A stretch of DNA of 59,851 nucleotides, taken from Planctomycetota bacterium (GTDB lineage: Bacteria > Planctomycetota > GCA-002687715). The stretch is taken from positions 1 through 59,851 of the forward strand of contig NZBC01000225.1 in NCBI GenBank assembly GCA_002687715.1, in the 5' to 3' direction. The notes beneath the pieces were generated by a model, which was not told the origin of the DNA, made no database searches, and saw nothing but the letters and a program-made list of their open reading frames with translations. Below are positions 34,230 to 42,772 of the stretch, piece after piece. How positions within the stretch are numbered: position 1 is the stretch's first letter; the number at the start of each line of letters is the position of its first letter. Both the position numbers and the translations under genes were made by a program.

Positions 34230-35680
34230 CGTCGAAGCCACGATCGTAGCTTGCCAGCATCGGCGCGGAGCCGTTCGCCGTCGAGGCCGACACGAACCAC
34301 GATCCACGTGCCTGTGCCCAACACTCCCAGCAGGCCGAGGTGGAGGAGTGGCGACGGATTCACGGCGCGGACGATCGCTTCAACCGCGAACGAGAAGCCG
34401 GCGGCCCAGACGACTGCGCAGACCGCGCCACGCAGGAGCGTCACCCAGAACGTCCGGATCTGGGGGGCGGCCACGGTGATCGTCGAGAGAATCGCGTCCG
34501 CCGCGGACACGATCGCGACCGTCCGCGCGATGGCGATCGCACCATCGTCCATCGCCAGCAGGACGCCGCCGACGAGCAGCGTGAGCTTCGCCGCCGCGAG
34601 TCGGGACACGGCCCGGCCCCGCTCTCGCGCCTTCAGACCGGTCGTCGCAGTCAGCTCTACGCAGCGGGCGCCCGCCGCGAACGCGAGCCACCCGAGGATC
34701 GCGGCGCTGTCGGCGTACGTATCGGGGAGCGCGATTGCGACGAGCGGCACCGCGGCGGCCGCGAGCGCGACGTGTAGCGGAATGAGGGTCACGAGCGCTC
34801 CGTGGAGCGCGCCTGCGAGTACTCGGTCGGCGTCGCCATCCGATCGGTCCGCGAGGGCCGGTAGCAGCCATCGTTCAGCGAGGTTCGCGACCCAGTAGCT
34901 CGGTGCGAACGCGATGTGGGCGGCGGGTTCATACACCCCGAGCGCCCGACGTCCGGCCCCTGCCATCGTCGCGAGACGGTCGATGTGCCCGACGAGGAAC
35001 CGCGCCACCGCCGATCCGGCGCAGTGCCGTCCGAACCTGAGCAGATCGCGATCGTCGATCTCCGTCGTTGCATTACCGGGTACGTGGAGATCGCGAGCCA
35101 GGTGGCTCGACATCGTCCACTGCGCGAGCGCGTTTGCGTACCACGCGAGGATGAGGCTCCAGCCGCCGGCGCCCGCGGCTGCGGCGGTCACCAGGGTGAC
35201 TGACAACGCGCCCACCCCGGCGACGTCGACGAGGTAGAGATCGCGGAATCGCTGCGAGCGCACCAGCCGAGCCGTTGGCAGCACCGACAGGTTCGACAGC
35301 CACACCGTGGGGGCGACCACGAGGAGGAACGTCGAAAGCGCGGGATAGTCCGCGAGTCCGTACAGCGGCCACGCCAGCGCGGCAACGATCGCCGCTCCGG
35401 TCAGCCCCGCGACATGATGCAGCCGGCGAAACCGCGCGATGCGCCGACCATCCATTCTCGGGGCGATGACGATCGTCTCGTCGAGCCCCAACGTCACCAC
35501 GTGGCCCAGTCCCCACGCCACGAGTCCCGCGAACGCGACCTCGCCGAACACGTCCGGAGCGACGAACCACGCCAGCGCGACTTTGGCGAGAAACCGCACG
35601 ATCTGCACCGTCGGATGGGCAACGACGGCGAGGACGGCGCTGGTCCGGGAGACGCGGCGTTCGCTCACGCGCCGCGCCAT
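34226..35680 (-). CDS. polysaccharide flippase (Wzx/MATE-like)
   Basis: A 484-residue integral membrane protein with about 12-14 hydrophobic segments (for example LGHVVTLGLDETIVI, AIVAALAWPLYGLA, FLLVVAPTVWL, LVTLIPLHVALAAAAVPLVAIAL), consistent with the MOP superfamily exporters that flip lipid-linked oligosaccharides. The N-terminal AxVALAWFVAPDVFGEVAFAGLVA pattern resembles the RfbX/WzxC group. It is the first gene of a six-gene minus-strand run that continues with GT2 and the glycolate oxidase genes. Its promoter should lie within 35681-35740, next to or inside a MITE-like element. Confidence 0.82.
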   Translation of the reverse strand: MARRVSERRVSRTSAVLAVVAHPTVQIVRFLAKVALAWFVAPDVFGEVAFAGLVAWGLGHVVTLGLDETIVIAPRMDGRRIARFRRLHHVAGLTGAAIVAALAWPLYGLADYPALSTFLLVVAPTVWLSNLSVLPTARLVRSQRFRDLYLVDVAGVGALSVTLVTAAAAGAGGWSLILAWYANALAQWTMSSHLARDLHVPGNATTEIDDRDLLRFGRHCAGSAVARFLVGHIDRLATMAGAGRRALGVYEPAAHIAFAPSYWVANLAERWLLPALADRSDGDADRVLAGALHGALVTLIPLHVALAAAAVPLVAIALPDTYADSAAILGWLAFAAGARCVELTATTGLKARERGRAVSRLAAAKLTLLVGGVLLAMDDGAIAIARTVAIVSAADAILSTITVAAPQIRTFWVTLLRGAVCAVVWAAGFSFAVEAIVRAVNPSPLLHLGLLGVLGTGTWIVVRVGLDGERLRADAGKLRSWLRR

Positions 35681-35737
35681 GAATCGGGTGGGGTCGGATG
35701 AAGATTGGACAGGCCGGTCAGCACGGTACGCGTGATT

Positions 35738-35936
35738 CTAGCCCGCACTATTCACGAGCGCGTAGCGAGAAGTGCAGATGGCCCGTGCTGGCAAGGAGAA
35801 TTGAGATCCTGGAACGGAGGCCTTCCGACCGGAAGCGTGGTCTTCGCCACGTCGAGGATCGGAGGTGCCGTTTCGACGCAGTCCAGCACGGGCCAGATGC
35901 GCTTCGCAGTAGCGACTCGTGGATGGTGCCGGCTAG
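35738..35936. repeat. MITE-like element with 54-base inverted arms (family C copy 1)
   Basis: Left arm 35738-35791 and right arm 35883-35936 are inverted copies agreeing at 41 of 54 positions, including the outer CTAGCC and the inner TGGCCCGTGCTGG (13 bases perfect). The 91-base centre contains a CTTCCG/CGGAAG mini-hairpin near 35823-35836. The element fills most of the 337-base gap between the divergent flippase and MFS genes and holds no ORF. A 40-base part of the left arm recurs inverted at 23343-23382 (38/40). It may be a non-autonomous transposon or a structured RNA element. Confidence 0.8.
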
Positions 35937-36017
35937 GCCGTTTCCGACCCCGTGGTAGACTCCCGCCCCGCATCGGCGCCGCCGTCCTGGTTGCGCGCCC
36001 CAGCCCCGGAGACTCGC
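35937..36017 (+). promoter_or_regulatory. MFS transporter promoter/leader candidate
   Basis: Between the repeat and ATG 36018. A TAGACT hexamer at about 35956-35961 could be a -10 box, as also seen before alr; a matching -35 would fall inside the right arm of the repeat. GGAG precedes the start codon by 7 bases. Only the ribosome binding site is convincing. Confidence 0.25.
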
Positions 36018-37661
36018 ATGAACGCCGGACTGAACGTCCGACTGTCCACCATGATGTTCCTCCAGTACGGCATCTGGGGGGCGTGGTTGCCTTTGCTGTG
36101 GCCGTTCCTGAACGGGCACCGGGGATTCGACGGGAGCCAGATCGGCGACATGTTCGCCGTGGGCGCCGTAGGTGCGATCGTCGCGCCGTTCATCGCGGGA
36201 CAGGTGGCGGATCGTTGGTTCCCGACCCAGGTGTTCCTCGGCATCAGCCATCTGATCGGCGCCGTGATTGTGTGGTTGCTCGCCGACCTCGAGACGTACG
36301 GGGTCTTCCTCGTGTTCTCGCTGCTCTACTCGTTGGTCTATTCGCCGACTCTCTCGCTGACCAACTCGCTTGCGTTTCACCACATCGAGGATCGTGACCG
36401 GGACTTTGGCAAGGTGCGCGTTTGGGGCACCATTGGCTGGATCGTGGTGGGCATCCTCATCGGCCAGTGGTTGAAGGCGCAGTACACCATCGACGATACG
36501 GAGGCTGCCAGCCGGGTGTTCGACGCGCGGGTCGCAGAAGCGTCCAAGCGCGACGAGTTGCTGACGCGAAAGCAGGTCGTCCTCAAGGACGGCCGGACTC
36601 CGGCGGGTCGGATCGTCCGCGACGATTCCAGTGGGGTCGTTCTCGAGATCGAGATCGGGGACGGGGACGCCAAGAAGACGGAGACGCGGACCATCGCACG
36701 GGATGACGTCGAGGAGGTTCGTCCGTTGTGGGCGGCGCTCGCCGCCGAGGGTAAAGGTCCGGAACTGGAGACCGCACTGCGAGCCGCGCAGGCGGAGGGC
36801 GCCGACCTCCCGGCCATCCGGGCGGGGCTCGTGCAGAATGAGGTGTTCAGTCGTGACGCGCTGAACGGACCCATCGGGGCCGAGCATGCCCGCGGCATGG
36901 CGGACGCCTTCCGCCTGAGCGCGATCCTCGGGGCGCTGATGGGCATCTTCTGCTTCATGTTGCCGCACACGCCGCCGTCGCGTGGCGCACAGAAGAACGC
37001 GGCATTCGAAGCGATCACGGAGGTCAAGCGGCAGCCCCTGCTCACGCTCTTCCTCCTCGCAGTACCGGTGAGCTGCATACATCAGTTCTACTTCGTGCAC
37101 ACGGCTGGCTTCCTCGGGCGCTACCAGCTGGGTGCGGCCGACACGTTGAACACCATCTTTGGTGTGGGCGGCGGCGGACTCATGACCGTGGGGCAGATGA
37201 CCGAGATCGCGGTACTCGCGTTCATTCCCGTGTTCTCTCGCAAGTTCTCTCGCAAGTCGTTCCTCATGCTCGGGCTGGTGGCGTACGGACTGCGCATGCT
37301 GTTGTTCGCACACGTGGACAGCCTGCCCATGCCGCCCATCGTCACGCTGGTCCTCGGTGTCGCGCTGCACGGTTTCTGCTTCGGGTGCTTCATCTTCGTC
37401 GCGTTCATGATCGTCGACGAAGAGTGCAAGGAGGACGTGAAAGCGTCCGCGCAGAGCCTGTTCAACCTCGTGATCGTGGGCCTCGGCATCATCGTCGGTA
37501 GCAAGATCGCCGGTTGGGTGTCGGAGTGGGCGACGACGTCCGATGCGCTCGGCGACCAGATCGACTACACCCGGCTGTTCAGCGTGCCGATGTGGGGCAG
37601 CGTCGCTTGCCTCGTCCTGTTACTCGTGTTCTATCCCCGCAAGTCGCTGACCGCGGGCTGA
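36018..37661 (+). CDS. MFS transporter (nucleoside/sugar:H+ symporter-like) with periplasmic insert
   Basis: A 547-residue major facilitator protein of the NupG/XapB-like type. TM1-TM5 lie at about 11-152 (MFLQYGIWGAWLPLLWPFL opening) and TM6-TM12 at about 298-545. Between TM5 and TM6, which by the positive-inside layout is a periplasmic loop, there is an insert of about 140 residues (154-295). It holds a small strand-rich module (about 185-236: VVLKDGRTPAGRIVRDD...TRTIARDDVEEVRP) flanked by helices. Ordinary carriers have a few residues here. It starts an operon with a sugar isomerase (13 bases on) and an oxidoreductase, so a sugar or polyol is the likely cargo. Confidence 0.85.
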   Translation: MNAGLNVRLSTMMFLQYGIWGAWLPLLWPFLNGHRGFDGSQIGDMFAVGAVGAIVAPFIAGQVADRWFPTQVFLGISHLIGAVIVWLLADLETYGVFLVFSLLYSLVYSPTLSLTNSLAFHHIEDRDRDFGKVRVWGTIGWIVVGILIGQWLKAQYTIDDTEAASRVFDARVAEASKRDELLTRKQVVLKDGRTPAGRIVRDDSSGVVLEIEIGDGDAKKTETRTIARDDVEEVRPLWAALAAEGKGPELETALRAAQAEGADLPAIRAGLVQNEVFSRDALNGPIGAEHARGMADAFRLSAILGALMGIFCFMLPHTPPSRGAQKNAAFEAITEVKRQPLLTLFLLAVPVSCIHQFYFVHTAGFLGRYQLGAADTLNTIFGVGGGGLMTVGQMTEIAVLAFIPVFSRKFSRKSFLMLGLVAYGLRMLLFAHVDSLPMPPIVTLVLGVALHGFCFGCFIFVAFMIVDEECKEDVKASAQSLFNLVIVGLGIIVGSKIAGWVSEWATTSDALGDQIDYTRLFSVPMWGSVACLVLLLVFYPRKSLTAG

Positions 37662-37674
37662 CCGGAGTCGCATC

Positions 37675-38706
37675 ATGGCCATCGTGTTTCATCCCAGTAT
37701 CGAAGGCGCGCAGCACGGCGCGAAGACCCTCGAGCAGTTCGTCGTGTTCGCGAAGGAGTCGGGGGCGAAGGGCGCGGAGCCGTCCAACTACCTCGTCGAG
37801 GACGGGAGCGGCGGACTCAAGTCTGCCCAGGACGTGAAGGCGACGTTCGAGAAGCACGGGATGATCCTGGACGGGATCTCGTGCCACTGCCCGATCTGGG
37901 CGCACACGACCGCGTGGACGGGATCGAAGACGGTGCTGCCGTTCCTGCCGGAGGAGCTTCACGGCAAATCGTCCGATGCGATCGAGGCGTGGTGCGAGGA
38001 CTACATCCTCCGCTTCTTCGACCTGTGCGCCGAGTTGAACATGCGGATCATCCCCATGTTCTGGGGCGTGTCCTGCGGGTGGGAGGTCGCGACCGGGTAC
38101 CCGTGGGCGTTCTGGAGCGGGCCCGGGTACGACCTCGTGCAAGAGGGGCTGGACCGCTTCGTGACCAAGACGGCGAAGATCCGCGCGGCGGCGAACGAGC
38201 GCGGGCTCTTCCTGTGCCACGAGATCCACCCGAACTCGGCGGCGATTTGTGCGTCGGACTTCCAGGCGCTCGTCGACGCCTGTGATGGTGACCAATGCCT
38301 CGGCGTGACGGCGGACCCGTCCCATTGCTGGGAGCACGAGACACCGGAGACGCGGTTCCGGGCCGTCGCCGACCGCATCTATGCCGCAGCGGTGAAGAAC
38401 TTCGTGATCCGACCCAACGTCCCGTTGCGGAACATGACACCGAAGTGGGAAGAGCGCGCGATGCAGTTCACCGACCTCGGTACCGGCGACATGAACCTCA
38501 TGCGCTTCACCGAGCTGCTGATCGACGTCGGGTATCCCAAGCGCTACTGCGAGATCATGGGCACGACGAGCGCGCCGCTCGTCGTCGAGGCCGAGTCCGC
38601 GTTCCGCGACCTCGATGCGTGCTCGGCGGACGGCATCGCCTACGTCGCGAAGAACTTGTGTTTCCCGCTCGCCGGTGGTTCGTTCGAGGACGGAATGGGA
38701 GCCTGA
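37675..38706 (+). CDS. sugar phosphate isomerase/epimerase (xylose-isomerase-like TIM barrel)
   Basis: A 343-residue AP-endonuclease-2/xylose-isomerase-fold enzyme. The metal site residues are suggested by FLCHEIHPNS (about 182-191), GVTADPSHCWEHE (about 208-220) and a C-terminal YCEIMGT. No signal peptide. It sits between the MFS transporter and a Gfo/Idh/MocA oxidoreductase with 13- and 2-base gaps. This trio is a common module for uptake and redox epimerisation of rare sugars or inositols in Planctomycetota; the actual sugar is unknown. Confidence 0.9.
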   Translation: MAIVFHPSIEGAQHGAKTLEQFVVFAKESGAKGAEPSNYLVEDGSGGLKSAQDVKATFEKHGMILDGISCHCPIWAHTTAWTGSKTVLPFLPEELHGKSSDAIEAWCEDYILRFFDLCAELNMRIIPMFWGVSCGWEVATGYPWAFWSGPGYDLVQEGLDRFVTKTAKIRAAANERGLFLCHEIHPNSAAICASDFQALVDACDGDQCLGVTADPSHCWEHETPETRFRAVADRIYAAAVKNFVIRPNVPLRNMTPKWEERAMQFTDLGTGDMNLMRFTELLIDVGYPKRYCEIMGTTSAPLVVEAESAFRDLDACSADGIAYVAKNLCFPLAGGSFEDGMGA

Positions 38707-38708
38707 CC

Positions 38709-39836
38709 ATGGCACGCATTCGGATCGGCATGATCGGCGGCGGGCAGGGGGCATTCATCGGAGCCGTGCACCGCATCGCGTTGCGGATGGACGATCGGTT
38801 CGACCTCGTGGCGGGCTGCTTCTCGCGGGACCCGGACAACACGAGGGCTACAGCCGCGGAGTTGGGGGTCGACCCGTCGCGGGCCTACGCATCGTGGGAG
38901 GAGATGGCCGACAAGGAGGCCGCGCTCCCTGCAGACGAGCGCATCGAGGTCGTCTCCATCGTCACGCCGAACCACGTGCACTACGGTCCTGCGAAACGCT
39001 TCATGGAGAAGGGTTTTCACGTCATCTGCGACAAGCCGCTGTGTACGACCGTCGAGGATGCAGAGGATCTCGCCCGCACGGTCGAGTCGACCGGGCGCAT
39101 CTTCGCGCTCACCCACAACTACACGGGCTATCCGATGATCCGCCAGGCGCGCGAAATGGTGCGCTCCGGCGAGATCGGCGACGTGCGCAAGGTGTTCGTC
39201 GAGTACCTGCAGGGTTGGCTCTCCGAACCGCTCGAGGCGGACGGGCAGAAGCAGGCCGCGTGGCGCACCGATCCCGCGCAGTCCGGACCAGTCGGCGCGC
39301 TCGGTGACATCGGGACGCATGCGTTTAATCTCCTCGAGCACGTGACCGGCCTCCGCGTCACCGATCTCTACGCCGTCCTGCGGACGTTCGTCGAGGGGCG
39401 CCGGCTCGACGACGACGACATGGTCCTCATCAATCTGGACAACGGCGCCTCCGGCACGCTGTGCTCGTCACAGGTCTGCTTCGGGCGGGAGAATGATCTG
39501 CATCTCCGCGCCTTCGGCACCAGCGGCGCGATCTCGTGGCGCCAGGAGCACCCCAACAGTCTCGATGTCACCGGGGAGAACGGTGCCGTCACGACGCTGC
39601 GCACTGCCACCGGTGCGACCGGCGCTGCCTCGACGTCGCTCACCCGAACCCCGTCCGGCCATCCGGAGGGATACCTCGAAGGCTTCGCCAACATCTACGC
39701 GGCGTTCGCGCGTCGCCTGCGCGGCGAGGATGATCTCGAGGACGCTTACCCCACGGTGCACGATGGCGTTCGCGGGGTGCGGTTCATCTCGGCGTGCCTC
39801 GCGAGCTCGAGCGCGGGTGCGTGGACCGAGCTCTGA
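38709..39836 (+). CDS. Gfo/Idh/MocA family NAD(P)-dependent oxidoreductase
   Basis: A 375-residue sugar/inositol dehydrogenase. Rossmann motif [13 protein letters not shown] (about 4-16), the family hallmark [16 protein letters not shown] (Lys in CDKPL, about 108), then HNYTGYP and [14 protein letters not shown] (about 200-213, catalytic His region). The ATG follows the isomerase stop by 2 bases (TGACCATG). Length typical. It probably oxidises the same sugar that the upstream transporter imports and the isomerase handles. Confidence 0.94.
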   Translation: MARIRIGMIGGGQGAFIGAVHRIALRMDDRFDLVAGCFSRDPDNTRATAAELGVDPSRAYASWEEMADKEAALPADERIEVVSIVTPNHVHYGPAKRFMEKGFHVICDKPLCTTVEDAEDLARTVESTGRIFALTHNYTGYPMIRQAREMVRSGEIGDVRKVFVEYLQGWLSEPLEADGQKQAAWRTDPAQSGPVGALGDIGTHAFNLLEHVTGLRVTDLYAVLRTFVEGRRLDDDDMVLINLDNGASGTLCSSQVCFGRENDLHLRAFGTSGAISWRQEHPNSLDVTGENGAVTTLRTATGATGAASTSLTRTPSGHPEGYLEGFANIYAAFARRLRGEDDLEDAYPTVHDGVRGVRFISACLASSSAGAWTEL

Positions 39837-39861
39837 CCGCGTTCGATTTCCGGACAATGCC

Positions 39862-40629
39862 GTGGCCCCTGTTCTCGCGCCTCCCCCCAGTCGGCCGATA
39901 GGGGGCCTGATCGATCAGGATCGGTCTGAACCGGCTCCGCGTGAACTGACCAGTCATGCGAAGAACCACCTCGAGCGCGCCCAGTCCGCGATGCGGGAGG
40001 TCGAGTCCGATCTCGAACGGCTACGCAAATCGAAGGACCAGCGGCACGCGCGGAAGAACATCGGCAAGAGCCTCGATGCCAACGTGGCGAAGGCGGAGCT
40101 GCACGCGTCGGTCATCGACATGCTGTTCCCGGTGGGTCCCGACGGCAAGCCGGCCGGACCTGACGTTCCGGCGGCGGCGCCATTCGTTGCGGAGGCGGCG
40201 AAGATCCCCAGCCGGCTGGTCGAGGTTCGCCGCGCGGCCGGCGAGATCGTCGAGGCCGGCGCGGTTGCCGAAGAGGCGCGCATCGCCGCCGCCCGCTTCC
40301 CGGCGCCCGCGCACACGGGTGGCAAGTGGGCCGCCACCGAGCAGGGCATCCTGAAGGCCTACCCGTTCCCTGGTCGAGCGCTGCGCGCGTCGATCGAGAC
40401 GGGCTGGGTGAAGCAGACCGAGTGGCGGAGCAACGGCTCCGGCGTGTCCCGCGTCACCTTCAGGTACGTCTGGGCCCATGTCGCGGTGAAGAAGCCCGAT
40501 GCGCCGAACGTGCGCGTGTTCTACACGAGCTTCCGCCAGCTCGAAGGTCCCGATGGCGGCTGGGGTCCGGTAGAGATGTGGGGCGTCGGCGGCGGCGGCT
40601 GCGAGATGCTCGAGTCGAACCTCAACTAG
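39862..40629 (+). CDS. hypothetical protein with N-terminal coiled coil
   Basis: I do not recognise the family. With the GTG at 39862 as start it has 255 residues; ATG 39991 would give 212 but would cut a predicted helix, SHAKNHLERAQSAMREVESDLERLRKSKD (about residues 35-63), which looks like a coiled coil. The C-terminal half (about 160-255) is strand-rich with many aromatic residues (KWAATEQGILKAYPFPG, RYVWAHVAVKKPDAPNVRVFY) and ends in a GGGGCEMLESNLN sequence. No signal peptide. It is 25 bases after the oxidoreductase and convergent with the exonuclease gene across a REP-like element. Confidence 0.6.
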   Translation: MAPVLAPPPSRPIGGLIDQDRSEPAPRELTSHAKNHLERAQSAMREVESDLERLRKSKDQRHARKNIGKSLDANVAKAELHASVIDMLFPVGPDGKPAGPDVPAAAPFVAEAAKIPSRLVEVRRAAGEIVEAGAVAEEARIAAARFPAPAHTGGKWAATEQGILKAYPFPGRALRASIETGWVKQTEWRSNGSGVSRVTFRYVWAHVAVKKPDAPNVRVFYTSFRQLEGPDGGWGPVEMWGVGGGGCEMLESNLN

Positions 40630-40650
40630 CCCTCAGACGGCGAAGCCGAG

Positions 40651-40725
40651 TCTCCCGGGACCTGGAGGTCCGCGCTCCCGGCAAGAGCGGATTACTTCAC
40701 ACGCTCTGGAGCTCCGCACTCCCGG
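40651..40725. repeat. REP-like element, family B copy 3 (inverted)
   Basis: Reads ACCTGGAGGTCCGCGCTCCC, a short spacer with ATTACTTCACACGCTC, then TGGAGCTCCGCACTCCC. On the opposite strand this matches copy 1 from its first half through the spacer into the second half. It is placed between the convergent gene ends at 40629 and 40731. Confidence 0.85.
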
Positions 40726-40730
40726 GGCGC

Positions 40731-41387
40731 TCAGTCCTTGCTCGGTCGCGCCTTCTTTTCTTGCGCCTTGCGGGCGAGCCGGGCTGCCGTCATGTCGCGC
40801 CAGATCGCACCTTGCTGACGCGCGTCGTCGAGCGGGTCGTGAGTGTGGGCGAACTCGTTCGGGTAGTGCCGGAGGTAGCGTTCCTTGCCGGTGCCGAGGA
40901 AACCGACGCCGTGCATGCCCATGAAGTAGGAGCGCACGTCGAGACCCGAGTAGCCGAAGACGGGCATCTCGTCCCGGAATCGCCACCAGTACCAGTACAT
41001 CCACATGAAGTCGAAGGTCACCGGCGAGCCGATGATGACGGTGCGGTCGGAGCCGGCCTGGTCGCGGAGGAAGCGATCGAGATCCGCGAGCGCATCTGCC
41101 GGGGCTTCGCCGTGCTCCTCGAAGTAGCGGCGGACGACGGCGACGTTCTCCTCCGGGGGCGCATCTTCGTTCCACGAGACCTCGGGAACGCCCTTCGCCA
41201 CGACCCGCATCGCATCGGGTGAGTCGGGCTCCGAGAACCCGTCGATGACGAGGGGTTGCAGGACCCGCTTGATGCCGATGGCGGGATCGTCCGTGCGGCA
41301 GACTCCGAAGGAGCACATCCACCACGGGCCGGGAATGGGGCCACTGGCTTCGACATCGAGGCTGAACGTGATGGTGCGTTTGGCCAT
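40731..41387 (-). CDS. DEDDh-family 3'-5' exonuclease-like protein
   Basis: A 218-residue RNase-T-like exonuclease. The four acidic residues and His of DEDDh nucleases can be placed: Asp11 and Glu13 in FSLDVEASG, Asp126 in VTFDFMWMYWYW, and His183 with Asp188 in HTHDPLDDARQQG. Small insert between the first two motifs holds a KGVPEVSWNEDAP segment. ATG 41387 opens the first strand, so the longer frame is not used. It could act in RNA or DNA processing; the substrate is open. It is divergent from the inositol-phosphatase-like gene with 91 bases between starts. Confidence 0.82.
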   Translation of the reverse strand: MAKRTITFSLDVEASGPIPGPWWMCSFGVCRTDDPAIGIKRVLQPLVIDGFSEPDSPDAMRVVAKGVPEVSWNEDAPPEENVAVVRRYFEEHGEAPADALADLDRFLRDQAGSDRTVIIGSPVTFDFMWMYWYWWRFRDEMPVFGYSGLDVRSYFMGMHGVGFLGTGKERYLRHYPNEFAHTHDPLDDARQQGAIWRDMTAARLARKAQEKKARPSKD

Positions 41388-41478
41388 GTTGGGTGGGATC
41401 CTCTCCGAGGGTTTACCAGAGGGCGGGCCGCGGATCCAAGCGACGTCTGGCATGGCCTCGACTAAGATCCGTCTGATC

Positions 41479-42453
41479 ATGACGTCGTTTGCGGATGCAC
41501 TCGTCTCTCTGGGACGCCACGTTCGCGACCGGATTCGCCGCGGTTTTCTGACCGGGCCGGACCGGATGTCGCGTCCGGAGGCTCAGGGCGTCGGCGATCT
41601 CCAGTACTCGTTGGACGTCCTCGGCGAGGACGGTTTGATCGAGGAGACCCGCCGGCTGTTTGGCGGCGGGGGGCCGCTCCGGTTGCTTTCGGAAGGCCTG
41701 CCCGCCGAAGGGGAGATCGTGTTTGCCGGGGAGGGTGGACACCTTCTCGTGGTCGATCCGGTGGACGGCACCCGCGGCCTGATGCATGACAAGCGGAGCG
41801 CGTTCTTTCTCGCCGGCATCGCGCCCGATGGTCCGGCACCGCGGCTCCGCGCCGTGCGACACGCCTGCCTGGTCGAGATCCCGACCTCGCGCTCGCTGCT
41901 TTCGGACGTCCTCGTCGTGTCACCCGAACGCGGGCTCCAGGCCTGGACGGAGGACCTCGGTGCGGGGACCCGGGTTCCGCTGGTCCCGACGCCGAGCGGC
42001 AACGCCGATCTCGACCATGGGTTTGCCACCATTGCGCGGTTCTTCGGCGGGGCGGGCGCGGCCATGGGGACGTTCCACGATGCGTTCCTCGAGCGCGTGT
42101 TCCCCGGTGACCCCGACGCGTGGATGGGGGTGTTCGAAGATCAGTACATCTGCAATGGCGGCCAGATGCACGCGCTCGTGACGGGGCGCGATCGCTTTGT
42201 CGCCGATCTGCGTCCGCTCTTTGAACGGACGGACGGTGGCCGCCTCATGTGCTCCCACCCTTACGACGTGCTCGCGCTCCCCATCGCGGAGGCCGCCGGG
42301 GTCGTGGTGACCGGGGCGGACGGGGCGCCCCTCGACGTCCCCCTCGACCTCTCAACCGACGTTGCGTGGATCGGCTATGCCTCCGAGGCCCTGCGTCACG
42401 CGGTCGAACCGCGACTGCAAGAGGCGCTCCGCGCCTGCGGACACCTGCCTTGA
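41479..42453 (+). CDS. inositol monophosphatase-superfamily protein
   Basis: A 324-residue protein with the sugar-phosphatase metal motif VVDPVDGTRGLMHDKRSAFFLAGIA (DPVDGT at about 95-100), preceded by a Glu in GEIVFAGEGGH that fits the EE metal pair only partly, and a late HPYDVLALPIAEAAGVVVTGADG, like the WDxAAxxxI motif of IMPases. Longer than SuhB (about 265), so perhaps a specialised branch such as a fructose- or inositol-phosphate phosphatase. ATG 41479 is the first good start. Followed 38 bases later by a small charged-protein gene. Confidence 0.72.
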   Translation: MTSFADALVSLGRHVRDRIRRGFLTGPDRMSRPEAQGVGDLQYSLDVLGEDGLIEETRRLFGGGGPLRLLSEGLPAEGEIVFAGEGGHLLVVDPVDGTRGLMHDKRSAFFLAGIAPDGPAPRLRAVRHACLVEIPTSRSLLSDVLVVSPERGLQAWTEDLGAGTRVPLVPTPSGNADLDHGFATIARFFGGAGAAMGTFHDAFLERVFPGDPDAWMGVFEDQYICNGGQMHALVTGRDRFVADLRPLFERTDGGRLMCSHPYDVLALPIAEAAGVVVTGADGAPLDVPLDLSTDVAWIGYASEALRHAVEPRLQEALRACGHLP

Positions 42454-42491
42454 GTCCGGGGTAGGATGGCCGCTTCGAGGAGACTCAATCC

Positions 42492-42764
42492 ATGTCGCAT
42501 GCCGTTCGCCTGGCCGTCTTGGCCCTCCTGCTCACGCTGATTCCCGCGAGTTCGTTCGCCCAGGAACGTGAACGCAAGCCCGACCGCAAGCAGGAGCGGG
42601 AGCACGGCCGCGACGAGAATCATGACCGGCGTGAGGAGGATCCGGACCGTCGGCGCGATCGCAGACCTGCGGCCGTCGAGCGTATCGACGCTCGCAAACG
42701 GCGCGCGAGGAATCTCGAACGGACCCTGGAGCGGTTGCAAGGCGAGCTTCACAAGCGCCGGTAG
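42492..42764 (+). CDS. small secreted highly charged protein
   Basis: A 90-residue protein with a signal peptide (SHAVRLAVLALLLTLIPASSFAQ) and a mature part made almost entirely of Arg, Lys, Glu and Asp (DRRREDPD-type runs), probably disordered with a helical C-terminus (NLERTLERLQGELHKRR). GAGGAGAC precedes the ATG. No family recognised. It lies between the inositol-phosphatase-like and phospholipase D-like genes with short gaps, so it is probably in the same transcript. Confidence 0.7.
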   Translation: MSHAVRLAVLALLLTLIPASSFAQERERKPDRKQEREHGRDENHDRREEDPDRRRDRRPAAVERIDARKRRARNLERTLERLQGELHKRR

Positions 42765-42772
42765 CCATCTGC

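Noticed and set aside
35738..35936. Complete insertion sequence
   Set aside because: Inverted ends are present but the interior is only 91 bases and has no transposase frame; kept as a MITE-like repeat.
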